From Variovorax sp. dw_308 (lineage in GTDB: Bacteria > Pseudomonadota > Gammaproteobacteria > Burkholderiales > Burkholderiaceae_C): a DNA stretch of 64,000 nucleotides. Of this stretch, positions 37,906 to 50,939 are shown one piece after another (position 1 is the stretch's first letter; each line of letters starts with the position of its first letter). The DNA lies in assembly GCF_019207085.1 (NCBI RefSeq), contig NZ_JAATOM010000006.1, forward strand, positions 62,001 to 126,000, in the 5' to 3' direction. The notes below the pieces were generated by a model. It had not been told where the DNA came from and did no database searches. It was given only the letters and a program-made list of their open reading frames with translations. The position numbers and the translations under genes are program-made.

Positions 37906-38868
37906 TCAGAACGGCGAATCGGGGTGGTAGAACTCCTTCGCGTTGTCCTTCGTGATCAGCACCGACGGAATGATCGTGGTCGCCGGCAGCTTCTCGCCCT
38001 TCAGCCGCGCTTCGGCCGTGAGCTTGATGGCGTCGTAGATGAACTTCGGCGAGTAGCTCACGTCGGCCGTGATGCGCTTGTCCTTGCCGTCCATGATGGT
38101 CTTGACCATGTCCTTCGCACCGGCGCCGCCGAAGATGACCTTGATGTCGTCGCGCTTTGCCTGTTCGATGGCCTTCAGCACGCCCACCGCCATGTCGTCG
38201 TCGGCGGCCCAGATCGCGTCGATGCTCTTGAAGCGCGTGAGGTAGTCCTGCGTCACCTTGAAGGCATCGTCGCGATTCCAGTTGGCGTACTTGGCGTCGA
38301 GCAGCTTCACGTCGGGGCTGCCCTTGAGTACCGAGTTGAAGGCGTCCATGCGTTCGTTGTCGAGCGTGGTCGCGATGCCGCGCAGCGCCACCACGTTGCC
38401 CTTGCCGCCCAGCTGCTTGACGATGTACTCGGCCGGGATCTTGCCGAAGGCCGTGTTGTCGCCGGCCACGTAGGCGTCTTGCGCACTGGTGTCGGTCAGG
38501 CCGCGGTCGACCACCGTCACGTAGGCGCCCTTGGCCTTCACCTGCGCCACCGGCTTGGTCAGCGCGGCCGATTCGAACGGGAACACGACCAGCGCGTTGA
38601 TCTTGGTCACGGTCGACAGGTCCTGCAGCTGGTTCGCCTGCTCGCCGGCGTTGGCCGCCGTCTTGATCGTGATCTTCAGGTCCGGGTTGGCCTTCTCCAG
38701 GTCCTTCTTCGCCTGGTTGGCCCAGTAGTTGATGCCGCCCATGAAGCTGTGCGTGGCGGCCGGGATCGACACGCCGAGATTGACCTTCTCGGCGGCCAGC
38801 GCCGGCAGGCTGGCGAACGCAGCGGCCGCGACGGCGGTGAGTGCGATGCGACGGGTGATGGATGTCAT
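37906..38868 (-). CDS. Sugar ABC transporter binding protein (RbsB-like)
   Basis: A 320-residue periplasmic binding protein of the ribose/galactose type 1 family. A signal peptide ends near ALPALA, followed by [27 protein letters not shown]. The ligand site of this family is recognisable around VVDRGLTD and [13 protein letters not shown]. The exact sugar is not evident. It precedes the permease and ATPase in the opposite order from rbs: the order of transcription is ROK regulator, ATPase, permease, binding protein, oxidoreductase. Confidence 0.92.
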   Translation of the reverse strand: MTSITRRIALTAVAAAAFASLPALAAEKVNLGVSIPAATHSFMGGINYWANQAKKDLEKANPDLKITIKTAANAGEQANQLQDLSTVTKINALVVFPFESAALTKPVAQVKAKGAYVTVVDRGLTDTSAQDAYVAGDNTAFGKIPAEYIVKQLGGKGNVVALRGIATTLDNERMDAFNSVLKGSPDVKLLDAKYANWNRDDAFKVTQDYLTRFKSIDAIWAADDDMAVGVLKAIEQAKRDDIKVIFGGAGAKDMVKTIMDGKDKRITADVSYSPKFIYDAIKLTAEARLKGEKLPATTIIPSVLITKDNAKEFYHPDSPF

Positions 38869-38909
38869 GCGGGATGTCTCCTAGGGGTGGTTGGAACGAC
38901 GGGAACGAA

Positions 38910-39926
38910 CTAGCGACGACCGCGCTGCAGGAACGCGACGATGATGATCACGAAGCCCTGCACCGCCGCGTTGAGGTACACGCTGATGATGCTGGTGAGG
39001 TTCAGGATGTTGCTGATGACCGAGAGCAGGATCGCGCCGATCACCGTCCCGGTGATGCTGCCCGCGCCGCCCTTGAGCGCGGTGCCGCCGACGATCACGG
39101 CCGCGATGGCTTCCAACTCCCACAGCAGGCCGGTGGTCGGCGATGCGGAGCCCAGGCGCGGCACGTAAAGCAGCGTCGCAACACCCACGCAGACGCCGAG
39201 CAGCACGTAGGTCAGGATCTTCACCCGGTCCACGTCCACGGCGGCGTAGCGCGCCACCTGCTCGTTGGACCCGATCGCCTGCACGTAGCGCCCATAGGCC
39301 GTGCGGTTGAGGATCAGCGCGCCCACCACCGCGACGATGACGAACACCCACACCGGAATCGGAATCCCCGCGAGGCTCGCGTAATAGACCGGCGCGTAGA
39401 GGTCCGACAGATCGTTGTCCAGCGTCAGCGCGCCGCCGTTCGCAAAGTACGTGAGGTATGCCCGAAAGATCCCCAGCGTGCCCAGCGTCACGATGAAGGG
39501 CTCGATCCGCCCCTTGGTGATCAGCAGCCCGTGCGTCAGCCCGAACAGCGCACCCAGCACCACCGCCAGCCCCGCGCCCAGCACCACCGCCATCAGCGGC
39601 GAGCCCGTCGCCGGTCCCGCCCAATTGATGAACATGATCACGCTCCCCGCGATCAGCGCCGCCATCGAGCCCACCGACAAGTCGATGCCGCCCGAGATGA
39701 TCACGAAGCACATGCCCACCGCGATGATCCCGATGAAGGCCGTGCGGGTGAGCACGTTCATCACGTTATCTGGCGTCGCGAAGTCGCTGTTGAGCAGCGT
39801 GCCGGCGATGCAGAGCAGCACCAGCCCCGCGACCGGCCCGATGCCGCGCAGGTGCTCGGTCCAGCGCGGCTTGGCCTCGGCGCGGTGCTGGGCGCCCTCG
39901 GACTCTTTAGTTTGTTCCGGTGGCAT
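38910..39926 (-). CDS. Sugar ABC transporter permease (RbsC-like)
   Basis: A 338-residue membrane protein with about ten hydrophobic segments and the family signature [16 protein letters not shown] plus [18 protein letters not shown] near the C-terminus. It forms the membrane channel for the sugar transporter. Its start overlaps the ATPase stop by 20 bases, which suggests coupled translation. Confidence 0.93.
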   Translation of the reverse strand: MPPEQTKESEGAQHRAEAKPRWTEHLRGIGPVAGLVLLCIAGTLLNSDFATPDNVMNVLTRTAFIGIIAVGMCFVIISGGIDLSVGSMAALIAGSVIMFINWAGPATGSPLMAVVLGAGLAVVLGALFGLTHGLLITKGRIEPFIVTLGTLGIFRAYLTYFANGGALTLDNDLSDLYAPVYYASLAGIPIPVWVFVIVAVVGALILNRTAYGRYVQAIGSNEQVARYAAVDVDRVKILTYVLLGVCVGVATLLYVPRLGSASPTTGLLWELEAIAAVIVGGTALKGGAGSITGTVIGAILLSVISNILNLTSIISVYLNAAVQGFVIIIVAFLQRGRR

Positions 39927-41424
39927 GAGCGATCAGCTCCTCTTCGGTGAGATGGTCCGCGTCCAGCGTGGCGACGATCCGGCCCGCGCGCATCACCGCG
40001 ACGCGGTGGCACAGGCCGATCAGTTCCATCAACTCCGACGAGACGACGATCACGGCGAGCCCTTCGCGGGCCAGTCGCTGGATCAGGAAATAGATGTCGC
40101 GCTTGGCGCCGACGTCGACGCCGCGCGTCGGTTCGTCGAGCACCACGATCCTCGGCTTCGGCTGCAGCACCTTGGCCAGCGCGAGCTTCTGCTGGTTGCC
40201 GCCCGACAGCGACGACGCCTTCGCCTCCAGCGTTCCGGTGCGGATGCCGTAGTCCTTCACCGCCTGGCCGAGCGCCGCGCGTTCCGCATCGGGCCGCAGC
40301 CATGGGCGGGCGTATTGCTCCAGCGCCATCAGCGTGAGGTTCTGGCGCAGCCCGAAGTTCACGTGCAGGCCCTTGCCCTTGCGGTCCTCGCTCAGGTAGG
40401 TGAAGCCGTGCCGCGCCGCATCGCGCGGATTGCGCAGGCGCACCGGCTTGCCGAGGATCTGCACGTCGCCGCTCGACGGGCGCAGGCCCATCAGGCCTTC
40501 GAACAGTTCCGTGCGCCCCGCGCCCACCAGCCCGGCAAAGCCCAGGATCTCGCCCGGCCGCACCTCGAAGCTCGCCTCCCGCGCCCATCCGGGCACGCTG
40601 AAGTCGCGTACCTGCATCGCGGGCGGGGCGTCGTGCGCCACCAGGTCGCGCGGCGGAAAGAGATCGGCCAGCTCGCGTCCGACCATGAGGTTCGCCATCT
40701 GTTGCCGCGTGAGATCGGCCGTCGGCGCCCGCGCCACGAAGCGGCCATCGCGCATCACGATCACCTCGTCCGTCACGCGCTCCACTTCGTCGAGCTTGTG
40801 CGAGATGTAGACGATGGTCACGCCGTCCGCGCGCAACTGCGCGATGAGCTTGAACAGGCGCTCGGTCTCCCCCGGCGTGAGCGTGGCGGTCGGCTCGTCC
40901 ATGATCAACAGCCGCGCGTGTCTGGCGATCGCCTTGGCAATCTCGACCAGCTGCTTCTCCGCGACGATGAGGCGCCGCACCTTTGTGCGCGGGTCGATCT
41001 TCAGCCCGACCTCGGCCAGCGCCGCCGAGGACTCGCGCTCCATCGCGGCGTCGTCGAGCCAGAACCCCTTCTTCTTCTCGTGGCCGAGAAAGATGTTCTG
41101 CGCCACGCTGAGGTCTTCCGCCAGGTTGAACTCCTGGTGGATCAGCACGATGCCCAGCGCCTCGGCGTCGCGCGAGTTGGCGAAGTGCTGAACCGCGCCG
41201 TTGACGCTCACGCTGCCGGCGGTGGGTTGCTCGTAGCCGGCGAGGATCTTCATCATCGTGGACTTGCCCGCGCCGTTCTCGCCCAGCAGCCCGTACACGC
41301 GCCCCGGCGCAAGCGAGAAGCTCACGCCATGCAGCACCTGCACCGGTCCGAAGGCCTTGACGATGTCGGTGAACTCGACCGCGACACTGCGCTTCACGGT
41401 TTGCGGCGAAACGACGGCGTTCAT
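39907..41424 (-). CDS. Sugar ABC transporter ATPase (RbsA-like, two domains)
   Basis: A 505-residue double ATPase. The first domain has Walker [13 protein letters not shown] and Walker [12 protein letters not shown]. The second has [12 protein letters not shown], a degenerate Walker A common in RbsA-type proteins, then [13 protein letters not shown] and [14 protein letters not shown]. It powers the import system. I chose the ATG at 41424, which gives a family-like N-terminus. Confidence 0.94.
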   Translation of the reverse strand: MNAVVSPQTVKRSVAVEFTDIVKAFGPVQVLHGVSFSLAPGRVYGLLGENGAGKSTMMKILAGYEQPTAGSVSVNGAVQHFANSRDAEALGIVLIHQEFNLAEDLSVAQNIFLGHEKKKGFWLDDAAMERESSAALAEVGLKIDPRTKVRRLIVAEKQLVEIAKAIARHARLLIMDEPTATLTPGETERLFKLIAQLRADGVTIVYISHKLDEVERVTDEVIVMRDGRFVARAPTADLTRQQMANLMVGRELADLFPPRDLVAHDAPPAMQVRDFSVPGWAREASFEVRPGEILGFAGLVGAGRTELFEGLMGLRPSSGDVQILGKPVRLRNPRDAARHGFTYLSEDRKGKGLHVNFGLRQNLTLMALEQYARPWLRPDAERAALGQAVKDYGIRTGTLEAKASSLSGGNQQKLALAKVLQPKPRIVVLDEPTRGVDVGAKRDIYFLIQRLAREGLAVIVVSSELMELIGLCHRVAVMRAGRIVATLDADHLTEEELIAHATGTN

Positions 41425-41467
41425 GCGATTGCTCCCGCGGCCAAGGGCCCGCACGCGCAGCGATTGG

Positions 41468-42706
41468 TCATGGCGCCACCCCGCGAACCTTCAAGGTCTC
41501 ATGCAACGCGAGCACCCCGGCCCCGATCACGCCGCCCTGCATGCCCAGCGGCGTGTACTGGATCTCCAGGTGCCGCGTCGACAGCGCGAGCGAGCGCTGG
41601 TACACGCTCTGCCGCACGGCCGCCAGGAACAGCGGTCCGATGCCGGTGATGCCGCCGCCGATGAACACATGCGAAGGATTGAAGAAGTTGACGACCGACG
41701 CCAGCATCTGACCGATCAGGTTGCCGGCACGCTGGATGATGCCGTTCGCTGCGGCATCCCCCGCGCGGCTCGCCTCGCCGACATCGGTGGCCTCGATGCG
41801 CCCTTTCTCGCGCAGGCAGGCGGCCAGCGCCGCGCTCTCGCCCGCCTGGGCCGCCTCGACCGCCATGCGCGTAATGGCCGGTCCCGCCGCCATCGCTTCC
41901 ACGCAACCCACGTTGCCACAGTGGCAACGCGGCCCTTCCTGGTCCACGCAGATGTGGCCCACGTCGCCGGCCGAACCCGCGGCGCCGCGGTACACCTCGC
42001 CATGGCAGACGATGCCGCAACCGATGCCCGTACCCACCTTGATCACCAGGAAATTGCTCAGCGAGCGGCGCAACCGCCACAACTCGCCGAGCGCCATCAA
42101 GTTGACGTCGTTGTCGACGAACACCGGCGCGGCATATTCCTCGCGCAGGTAGTCGCGGATCGAGAAGCTGTCCCAGGCCGGCATCAGCGGCGGGCTGACC
42201 AGTTGCCCGATCGCGAAGTTCACCGGCCCCGGCACCCCGATGCCGACGCCCAGCACATCCCTGGCCGTGAGCCCGGCTTGCGCCAGCAGCTCCCGCATCA
42301 GCGTGCGCACCCGCGCCAGCACCACGCCGGGCCCCTGCCGCACGTCTGCGGATTCGCCGTGCTGCGCCAGCAGCGTGAGGTCGGGACGCAGGATCGCCAC
42401 GTCCAGGCTGGTCGCGCCGATGTCCACACCAATGAGCGCACCGAGGCCGGCGTTGAGCTGGAGGTTTTCCGCACGGCGGCCGCCCGACGAAGGCTGCAGG
42501 CCGTACTCGGCCAGCATGCCCTGGTCGATCAGGCCAGCGATCAGCGTATTGGTCTTGCTCTTGGAGAAGCCGAGGCGTTCCGCCATGCCATGCCGCGAGC
42601 CACCGGCCGACCAGAAGGCCGCCTCCAGCAACTGCATTTCATCGGCAGTGACCCCGCTCCAGCGCATCAGCAGCACCTTGTCTCCGTCGTTGTTCTTGCA
42701 CGGCAT
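41468..42706 (-). CDS. ROK-family transcriptional regulator
   Basis: A 412-residue NagC/Mlc-like protein. The N-terminal winged helix spans about residues 20-80 (AERLGFSKSKTNTLIAGLIDQG). The ROK domain has the sugar-kinase loop GVDIGATSLDVAI and the zinc motif CHCGNVGCVE. It probably senses the sugar carried by the adjacent transporter and controls the operon. An ATG at 42667 (MRWSG) is an alternative start. The 260-base gap upstream (42707-42969) holds the atp terminator but no gene I can see. Confidence 0.88.
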   Translation of the reverse strand: MPCKNNDGDKVLLMRWSGVTADEMQLLEAAFWSAGGSRHGMAERLGFSKSKTNTLIAGLIDQGMLAEYGLQPSSGGRRAENLQLNAGLGALIGVDIGATSLDVAILRPDLTLLAQHGESADVRQGPGVVLARVRTLMRELLAQAGLTARDVLGVGIGVPGPVNFAIGQLVSPPLMPAWDSFSIRDYLREEYAAPVFVDNDVNLMALGELWRLRRSLSNFLVIKVGTGIGCGIVCHGEVYRGAAGSAGDVGHICVDQEGPRCHCGNVGCVEAMAAGPAITRMAVEAAQAGESAALAACLREKGRIEATDVGEASRAGDAAANGIIQRAGNLIGQMLASVVNFFNPSHVFIGGGITGIGPLFLAAVRQSVYQRSLALSTRHLEIQYTPLGMQGGVIGAGVLALHETLKVRGVAP

Positions 42707-42923
42707 CTGCGTGCCGGGCGAAGGCGGATACTAGGAGCTTGGCTTCAGCCGGGCAAGGCCTATCTTTGGTCTATTTCAGTCTGAAGATCATTCGTCGCCG
42801 GGGAGTTCGGCTGTGCAGCACGTTTTACCCACGTTGCCGCGCACACCGGTGCAATAGCCCCGTGTCTTGTTTTCATCGATGCCTCCCTGGGCACCGATGC
42901 TCGCCAGCCGTCACCCAGACGTG

Positions 42924-42946
42924 AAAAAGCCGCCCGAAGGCGGCCT
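42924..42946 (-). terminator. Rho-independent terminator of the atp operon
   Basis: On the minus strand, GCCGCC-TTCG-GGCGGC is followed by five T. The stem has a stable UUCG tetraloop. It begins about 25 bases after the atpC stop. Confidence 0.88.
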
Positions 42947-42969
42947 TGCGAAAAGCGCGAATCTTGCGC

Positions 42970-43389
42970 TTACTTGGATTGGCGGTACTTGCGCAACGCT
43001 GCGATCTGCGCGGCCATAACGGCCAGTTCCGACTGCGCCATGGCGATGTCGATGTCGCTCTTCGCGTTCTTCAACGCCTCTTCGGCCGCGGCCTTGGACT
43101 TGTTCGCCTTCTCTTCATCCAGGTCCTTGCCGCGGATCGCGGTGTCGGACAGCACGGTGACAGAAGTCGGCTGCACTTCCAGGATGCCGCCGGCGACGAA
43201 CACGAACTCTTCGCCGCCCTCGGCGGTCTCGATGCGCACCGCGCCGGGGCGGATGCGCGTGATCAGCGGCGTGTGGCGCGGATAGATGCCGAGCTCGCCG
43301 GCTTCACCGGGCAGCGCGACGAACTTGGCCTCGCCCGAGAAGATCTGCTCTTCCGCGCTGACCACGTCCACATGAATGGTGTTTGCCAT
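42970..43389 (-). CDS. atpC: F1Fo ATP synthase epsilon subunit
   Basis: A 139-residue epsilon subunit, the last gene of the operon. It starts [42 protein letters not shown], the conserved beta-sandwich, and ends with two helices. It belongs to the central stalk and can brake ATP hydrolysis. The gap to atpD is 129 bases, longer than the other gaps, and holds nested hairpins. Confidence 0.96.
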   Translation of the reverse strand: MANTIHVDVVSAEEQIFSGEAKFVALPGEAGELGIYPRHTPLITRIRPGAVRIETAEGGEEFVFVAGGILEVQPTSVTVLSDTAIRGKDLDEEKANKSKAAAEEALKNAKSDIDIAMAQSELAVMAAQIAALRKYRQSK

Positions 43390-43438
43390 TGGTTGTCCTT
43401 TGCCTTATTGAAGAAGGGTGCGGAAAGCAAGCAGTCAG

Positions 43439-43504
43439 CCGTCTGGTTAGGCGCCGCGCGGAGCCGTACAACAGTACGGCGAGCACGGCAACGACGCCAG
43501 ACGG
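43439..43504 (-). other. Nested hairpins between atpD and atpC
   Basis: An outer stem CCGTCTGG/CCAGACGG (43439-43446 and 43497-43504) encloses an inner perfect hairpin GCCGTAC-AACA-GTACGGC (43463-43480). There is no T-run, so termination is unlikely. It may be an RNA-stability or processing element, or a copy of a dispersed palindrome. Confidence 0.6.
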
Positions 43505-43518
43505 TCGAATGCGCCGCT

Positions 43519-44937
<1,419 letters not shown>

Positions 44938-45024
44938 TCAAGATCTCAAACTTGCACTGGCTCTCGCCAAACCGTGTTCAGGGCCCACCGGGCACTTACT
45001 TCAACAAAAAACTGCGTAAATAAC

Positions 45025-45071
45025 TTCTTGCAGAAGCGCCCGGACCCTGTTGTCAGACGCTTTTGCAAGAA
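45025..45071 (-). other. Long hairpin between the inserted lipoprotein gene and atpD
   Basis: TTCTTGCAGAAGCG (45025-45038) and CGCTTTTGCAAGAA (45058-45071) form a 14-bp stem with one mismatch and a 19-base loop. It lies in the atpD leader. There is no clear T-run, so it may stabilise, process or partly attenuate the message. Confidence 0.6.
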
Positions 45072-45114
45072 CGCCGGCTATCGCCAGCATTCCCGCACTT
45101 CCATCTTCAGCGCT

Positions 45115-45399
45115 TCACTTCTTTTCAGAAGCTGGCTTTTCCGCCTCCGCAGCCTTGGCTGGCTCGCCAGCCGGGGCCGGTGCTGCAGCAGGCGCCGCTT
45201 CTGCCGGAGCGGCAGCCGGAGCTGCTGCAGGCGCCGCCGCGGGTGCTTCGGCCGGAGCCGCCGCAGGCGCTGCGGCCGGGGCTTCTGCCGGAGCTGCCGC
45301 TGCAGGCGCCGGTGCTGGCGGCGCTGCAGGCGCCTCTTCCTTCTTCGAACAAGCCGTGAGCGCTGCCGCCACGGCGACCAGCGCGATAACCTTTTTCAT
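45115..45399 (-). CDS. Ala/Pro-rich lipoprotein inside the atp operon
   Basis: A 94-residue protein. A short signal peptide ends in a lipobox (AALTAC, Cys near residue 17), followed by SKKEEAP and a tail of about 60 residues that is mostly Ala, Pro and Glu, ending AEKPASEKK. I recognise no domain. It lies on the same strand between atpG and atpD, where most bacteria have no gene. A similar Ala/Pro tail occurs on the cytochrome c at 6867-7601. It may be an outer-membrane or inner-membrane anchored spacer; its role is unknown. Confidence 0.75.
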   Translation of the reverse strand: MKKVIALVAVAAALTACSKKEEAPAAPPAPAPAAAAPAEAPAAAPAAAPAEAPAAAPAAAPAAAPAEAAPAAAPAPAGEPAKAAEAEKPASEKK

Positions 45400-45498
45400 T
45401 TTTCTGTCCCTGTACTGCGAAGCCTGTGATAACGCGACCTCAGCAGAACTTCTGGTGTCGCGGCAGCAATGCGGCCCCTTCCATTGCAAGTTTTCTTG

Positions 45499-46374
45499 TC
45501 AGACCCCAGCCGCCGCAGCCGCACCCGACACGATTTCGGACAGTTCCTTGGTAATGCCCGCCTGGCGTGTCTTGTTGTAGATGAGCTTCAGCTCGTCGAT
45601 CACGTTGCCGGCGTTGTCGGTTGCCGCCTTCATGGCCACCATGCGAGCCGAGTGCTCGGAGGCCATGTTTTCGGCGACCGCCTGGTACACCAGCGATTCG
45701 ACATAGCGAACCAGCAATTCATCGATCACGCTCTGCGCATCAGGCTCGTAGATGTAGTCCCACGAGTGCGTGCCGGCTTCGGGTTGCAGCGACTCGGCCG
45801 CCAATGGCAGGAGTTGCTCCACCATCGGCTCTTGCTTGATGGTGTTGATGAACTTGGTGTAGCACAGGTACACGGCCGAGAGCTTGCCTTCCGCATAGGC
45901 GTCGAGCAGCGTCTTGACCGGGCCAATGAGCTTTTCCAGGTGGGGGGTGTCTCCCAGGTGGGTGACATGCGCCACGACGCGCCCGCCAATGCGGTTCAGG
46001 AAGCCAAGGCCCTTGCTGCCGATCGCGACCGATTCAACGGTCTTGCCGGCAGCCTGTGCCTCGCGCAACTTGGCCGTGACCAGGCGCAGCAAGTTGGTGT
46101 TCAAGCCACCGCACAAGCCCTTGTCGCTGGTCACCACGATGAACCCGACAGCCTTCGCCTCGTTCGTCCTCATGAACGCGTGCGTGTACTCCGGGTTCGC
46201 CTTGCCAAGGTTGGCCGCGATGTTGCGAATCTTCTGGCTGTACGGGCGAGCGGCGCGCATGCGTTCCTGCGCCTTGCGCATCTTGGAAACCGAGACCATT
46301 TCCATGGCCTTGGTGATCTTCTTGGTGTTCTCCACCGATTTGATCTTGCCGCGGATTTCCTTACCAGCTGCCAT
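45499..46374 (-). CDS. atpG: F1Fo ATP synthase gamma subunit
   Basis: A 291-residue central-stalk subunit. The start [36 protein letters not shown] and the C-terminal [36 protein letters not shown] are both conserved rotor helices. It rotates inside the alpha3beta3 head. It follows atpA after 30 bases. Confidence 0.97.
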   Translation of the reverse strand: MAAGKEIRGKIKSVENTKKITKAMEMVSVSKMRKAQERMRAARPYSQKIRNIAANLGKANPEYTHAFMRTNEAKAVGFIVVTSDKGLCGGLNTNLLRLVTAKLREAQAAGKTVESVAIGSKGLGFLNRIGGRVVAHVTHLGDTPHLEKLIGPVKTLLDAYAEGKLSAVYLCYTKFINTIKQEPMVEQLLPLAAESLQPEAGTHSWDYIYEPDAQSVIDELLVRYVESLVYQAVAENMASEHSARMVAMKAATDNAGNVIDELKLIYNKTRQAGITKELSEIVSGAAAAAGV

Positions 46375-46404
46375 GAGAGCTCCTTGTCAGTTCAGTGCGG
46401 TCGA

Positions 46405-47958
<1,554 letters not shown>

Positions 47959-47994
47959 GACTCGTTCCTTCTTTCTTTGTGAGGGGCCGAAGGC

Positions 47995-48525
47995 TTACGC
48001 CGCCAGCGCAACTTTCATTTGTTCAAGACGGGCCCGGACCGAAGTGTCGAGCACCTCGTCACCCACTGCCACGCGCACGCCGCCGATCAACGACGGGTCG
48101 AGCTTGACCGAGACCTGCAGCTTCCGATCGAAGCGCTTTTCCAGCGCCGTCGACAACTGCGCCAGCGCATCGCCGTCGATCGGGAATGCGCTGTACACGA
48201 CGGCATCGGACGAGCCGCTGCGTGCGTTGGCGAGAACGCGGTATTGGCGCGCGATTTCAGGCAGCGCCGCGAAGCGCCCGTTCTCGAGCAGTGCGCCGAG
48301 GAAGTTGTTGGCCTGCGCCGACAGCGGTCCACCGGCAACGCTGGCGATCACGCCAAGCACTTGCTCGGGCGTGGCCTTCGGGTTGTCGGCGAATTGCTGC
48401 AACTGCGGCTCGGCCGCGATGGCGGCGACTTGCTCCAGCCAGGCGCCCGTACCTTGAAGGTCAGACGCGGCAGCCTTGAACAAGGCCTCGGCGTAGGGGC
48501 GTGCAATGGTGGCGATTTCTGCCAT
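47995..48525 (-). CDS. atpH: F1Fo ATP synthase delta subunit
   Basis: A 176-residue peripheral-stalk subunit linking the b dimer to F1. It starts [19 protein letters not shown], and the C-terminal [27 protein letters not shown] is the family signature. It lies 36 bases before atpA and 25 bases after atpF. Confidence 0.96.
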   Translation of the reverse strand: MAEIATIARPYAEALFKAAASDLQGTGAWLEQVAAIAAEPQLQQFADNPKATPEQVLGVIASVAGGPLSAQANNFLGALLENGRFAALPEIARQYRVLANARSGSSDAVVYSAFPIDGDALAQLSTALEKRFDRKLQVSVKLDPSLIGGVRVAVGDEVLDTSVRARLEQMKVALAA

Positions 48526-48550
48526 GTTGTTCCTCGATGCGCCTTCTGCT

Positions 48551-49021
48551 TCAGAGTTCGGTCTGCAGGCGGGCCAGCAAGTCGGCGTGAACCGCGGGGT
48601 TCACTTCCTTGCGCAGGATCTGCTCGGCGCCCTTGACGGCCAGCGCTGCAACCTGCTCGCGCAGTGCTTCACGGGCCTTGACGGCTTGCTGCTCGGCCTC
48701 GGCACGTGCAGCGGCGACGATCTTGTTGCCTTCTTCCGTGGCGCGGCCCTTGGCCTCTTCCACGATCGCTTGCGCGCGGCGCTCCGCATCAGCCAGGCGC
48801 TGCGCGGATTCGTTGCGTGCCTGGCTCAAGGCGGATTCGACCTTCTTGTCGGCCGCAGCCAGTTCGGTCTTGGCCTTGTCAGCCGCGGCCAGGCCGTCGG
48901 CGATCTTGACGGCGCGCTCGTCGAGCGCCTTCGCGATCGGTGGCCACACGAATTTCATCGTGAAGGCGACCAGGATCAGGAACACGATCAACTGGACGAT
49001 TAAGGTACCGGTAATGCTCAC
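48551..49021 (-). CDS. atpF: F1Fo ATP synthase b subunit
   Basis: A 156-residue stator subunit with one N-terminal membrane helix ([21 protein letters not shown]) and a long charged, Ala-rich coiled-coil helix. It dimerises and holds F1 against rotation. Confidence 0.96.
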   Translation of the reverse strand: MSITGTLIVQLIVFLILVAFTMKFVWPPIAKALDERAVKIADGLAAADKAKTELAAADKKVESALSQARNESAQRLADAERRAQAIVEEAKGRATEEGNKIVAAARAEAEQQAVKAREALREQVAALAVKGAEQILRKEVNPAVHADLLARLQTEL

Positions 49022-49093
49022 TTTTCACCTCTCTATGCAATGGAACTCGCAGCCATTCCAGGCGGAATGACAACTGGATCCGAGGAGAAAAAC

Positions 49094-49417
<324 letters not shown>

Positions 49418-50287
49418 TCAGTGGTGATCGTGGGCCTGGCCGATGTAGACCAGCGCCAGCATCATGAACACGAAGGCTTGCAGCGTGATGATCAGGATGT
49501 GGAAGATCGACCAGACGGTGCCTGCGATGATGTGACCGATCGCCAGGCCGATGCCGGTGGCCGACATCGTGAACGCTCCACCCATGAGGGCGATCAGCAG
49601 GAAGATCAGTTCGCCGGCATACATGTTGCCGAACAGCCGCATGCCGTGCGAGACGGTCTTGGCGACGAACTCGATGATCTGCATCGCGAAATTGAAGGGG
49701 TACAGCGCCCAATGGTTGCCGAACGGCGCCGTGAACAGCTCATGGACCCAGCCGCCAATGCCCTTGATCTTGACGTTATAGAACAGACAGACCAGCAGCA
49801 CACCGACAGACAGGCCCATGGTCACCGACAGGTCGGCCGTGGCCACGACGCGCAGGTAGGCATGCTCGGGCTCGTGGCCCATGGCAGCATAGACCTTGCT
49901 CCAGAGGAACGGCAGCAGATCGACGGGCAGCAAGTCCATCGCATTGAGCATGAAGATCCAGACAAAGATCGTCAGCGCGAGCGGCGCGACCATCTTGCGG
50001 CTCTGCTTGTTATGGACGATGCCCTTGGCTTGCTGGTCGACCATTTCGACGAGGAACTCGACGGCAGCCTGGAAGCGCCCCGGGACACCCGAAGTCGCCT
50101 TGCGCGCGGCAAGCCACAAAATGAAACACCCGATCGCGCCGAGCGCGATCGAGAAGAACATGGAGTCGTAGTTGAAAACCGAGAAGTCGACAACCGCCTT
50201 GGGCTTGACGTTTTGCAGTTGCGTCAGATGGTGAATGATGTATTCACCAGCGGTCTGACCGTGTTCCGCAGCGTTTTCAGCAGCCAT
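49418..50287 (-). CDS. atpB: F1Fo ATP synthase a subunit
   Basis: A 289-residue membrane subunit with the proton half-channels. About five or six hydrophobic segments are present, and the C-terminal helices hold the conserved FAKTVSHGMRLFGNMYAGE with the essential Arg. It starts four bases after the atpI stop. Confidence 0.96.
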   Translation of the reverse strand: MAAENAAEHGQTAGEYIIHHLTQLQNVKPKAVVDFSVFNYDSMFFSIALGAIGCFILWLAARKATSGVPGRFQAAVEFLVEMVDQQAKGIVHNKQSRKMVAPLALTIFVWIFMLNAMDLLPVDLLPFLWSKVYAAMGHEPEHAYLRVVATADLSVTMGLSVGVLLVCLFYNVKIKGIGGWVHELFTAPFGNHWALYPFNFAMQIIEFVAKTVSHGMRLFGNMYAGELIFLLIALMGGAFTMSATGIGLAIGHIIAGTVWSIFHILIITLQAFVFMMLALVYIGQAHDHH

Positions 50288-50291
50288 TCTG

Positions 50292-50771
50292 TTACTCGTT
50301 CTCTCGTTTCTTGCGTTTGGGGGCGAACATCAACGCCATCCAGTACGCTTGCATTGCCACCGCCAAACCGACCAGCATCGCAGGCCAGCTCAGCGCCGTA
50401 ATCAGCTTTGGCGCCGCCAGCAACATTGCCAGCGTCAAAGCCATCTTGACCATTTCCCACACAAAGAATCCGACCATCGCAGTGGCCGGATTCAGGGAGG
50501 ACAGGCGGCCCGTCAATCCGCGCGCGAAGACAGCAGCAGGAATAACCACTGACAGCGCGCCGTAACCGGCCGACCAACCCAGATTTTGCCTCCCGGTCAG
50601 GCCCCAGGTAGCCAACGCCACCAGCAAGCCTGCCACCACCTGACCCGAAATCACCCGCCAAGGGGAGACCGACGGACTCTTTTCCCGAAGCCGTTGCGCC
50701 TCCTCGGCAGTCAACGGCTTGAATTCTTCTTCTGGGTCTTCGAACCCGACATCGTGGGCTGTTTTTGTCAT
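50292..50771 (-). CDS. atpI: ATP synthase subunit I
   Basis: A 159-residue membrane protein with four hydrophobic segments after a charged N-terminus (MTKTAHDVGFEDPEEEFKPL). AtpI helps c-ring assembly in some bacteria. It is the first gene of the operon. A TATAAT on the same strand lies 45 bases upstream of its ATG. Confidence 0.9.
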   Translation of the reverse strand: MTKTAHDVGFEDPEEEFKPLTAEEAQRLREKSPSVSPWRVISGQVVAGLLVALATWGLTGRQNLGWSAGYGALSVVIPAAVFARGLTGRLSSLNPATAMVGFFVWEMVKMALTLAMLLAAPKLITALSWPAMLVGLAVAMQAYWMALMFAPKRKKRENE

Positions 50772-50815
50772 GTGCGTGCGCCCGGATGTCGAACCAGAAT
50801 TTCACAAAGCCATTG

Positions 50816-50821
50816 ATTATA
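50816..50821 (-). promoter_or_regulatory. Candidate -10 element of the atp operon
   Basis: On the minus strand TATAAT lies 45 bases upstream of the atpI ATG, in the gap shared with the divergent dat gene. I do not find a good -35 at 16-18 bases, so the call rests on the -10 and position. Confidence 0.45.
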
Positions 50822-50939
50822 GGTAAGAACCCAGCCCTTCCCGCCAGTTTGGCCGTCCGATGTCAGTGAAGGGTGTTGCAACAGCGCTGCGAAGCCTGTA
50901 CACGGAGCTGCCGCAGGGCGTGCCGCCCATAATTCCGGG

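Noticed and set aside
42874..42899. Inverted repeat CATCGATGCC/GGCACCGATG upstream of the ROK gene as an operator
   Set aside because: It has a mismatch, no second copy near the transporter genes and lies next to the atp terminator, so there is little to link it with the ROK regulator.
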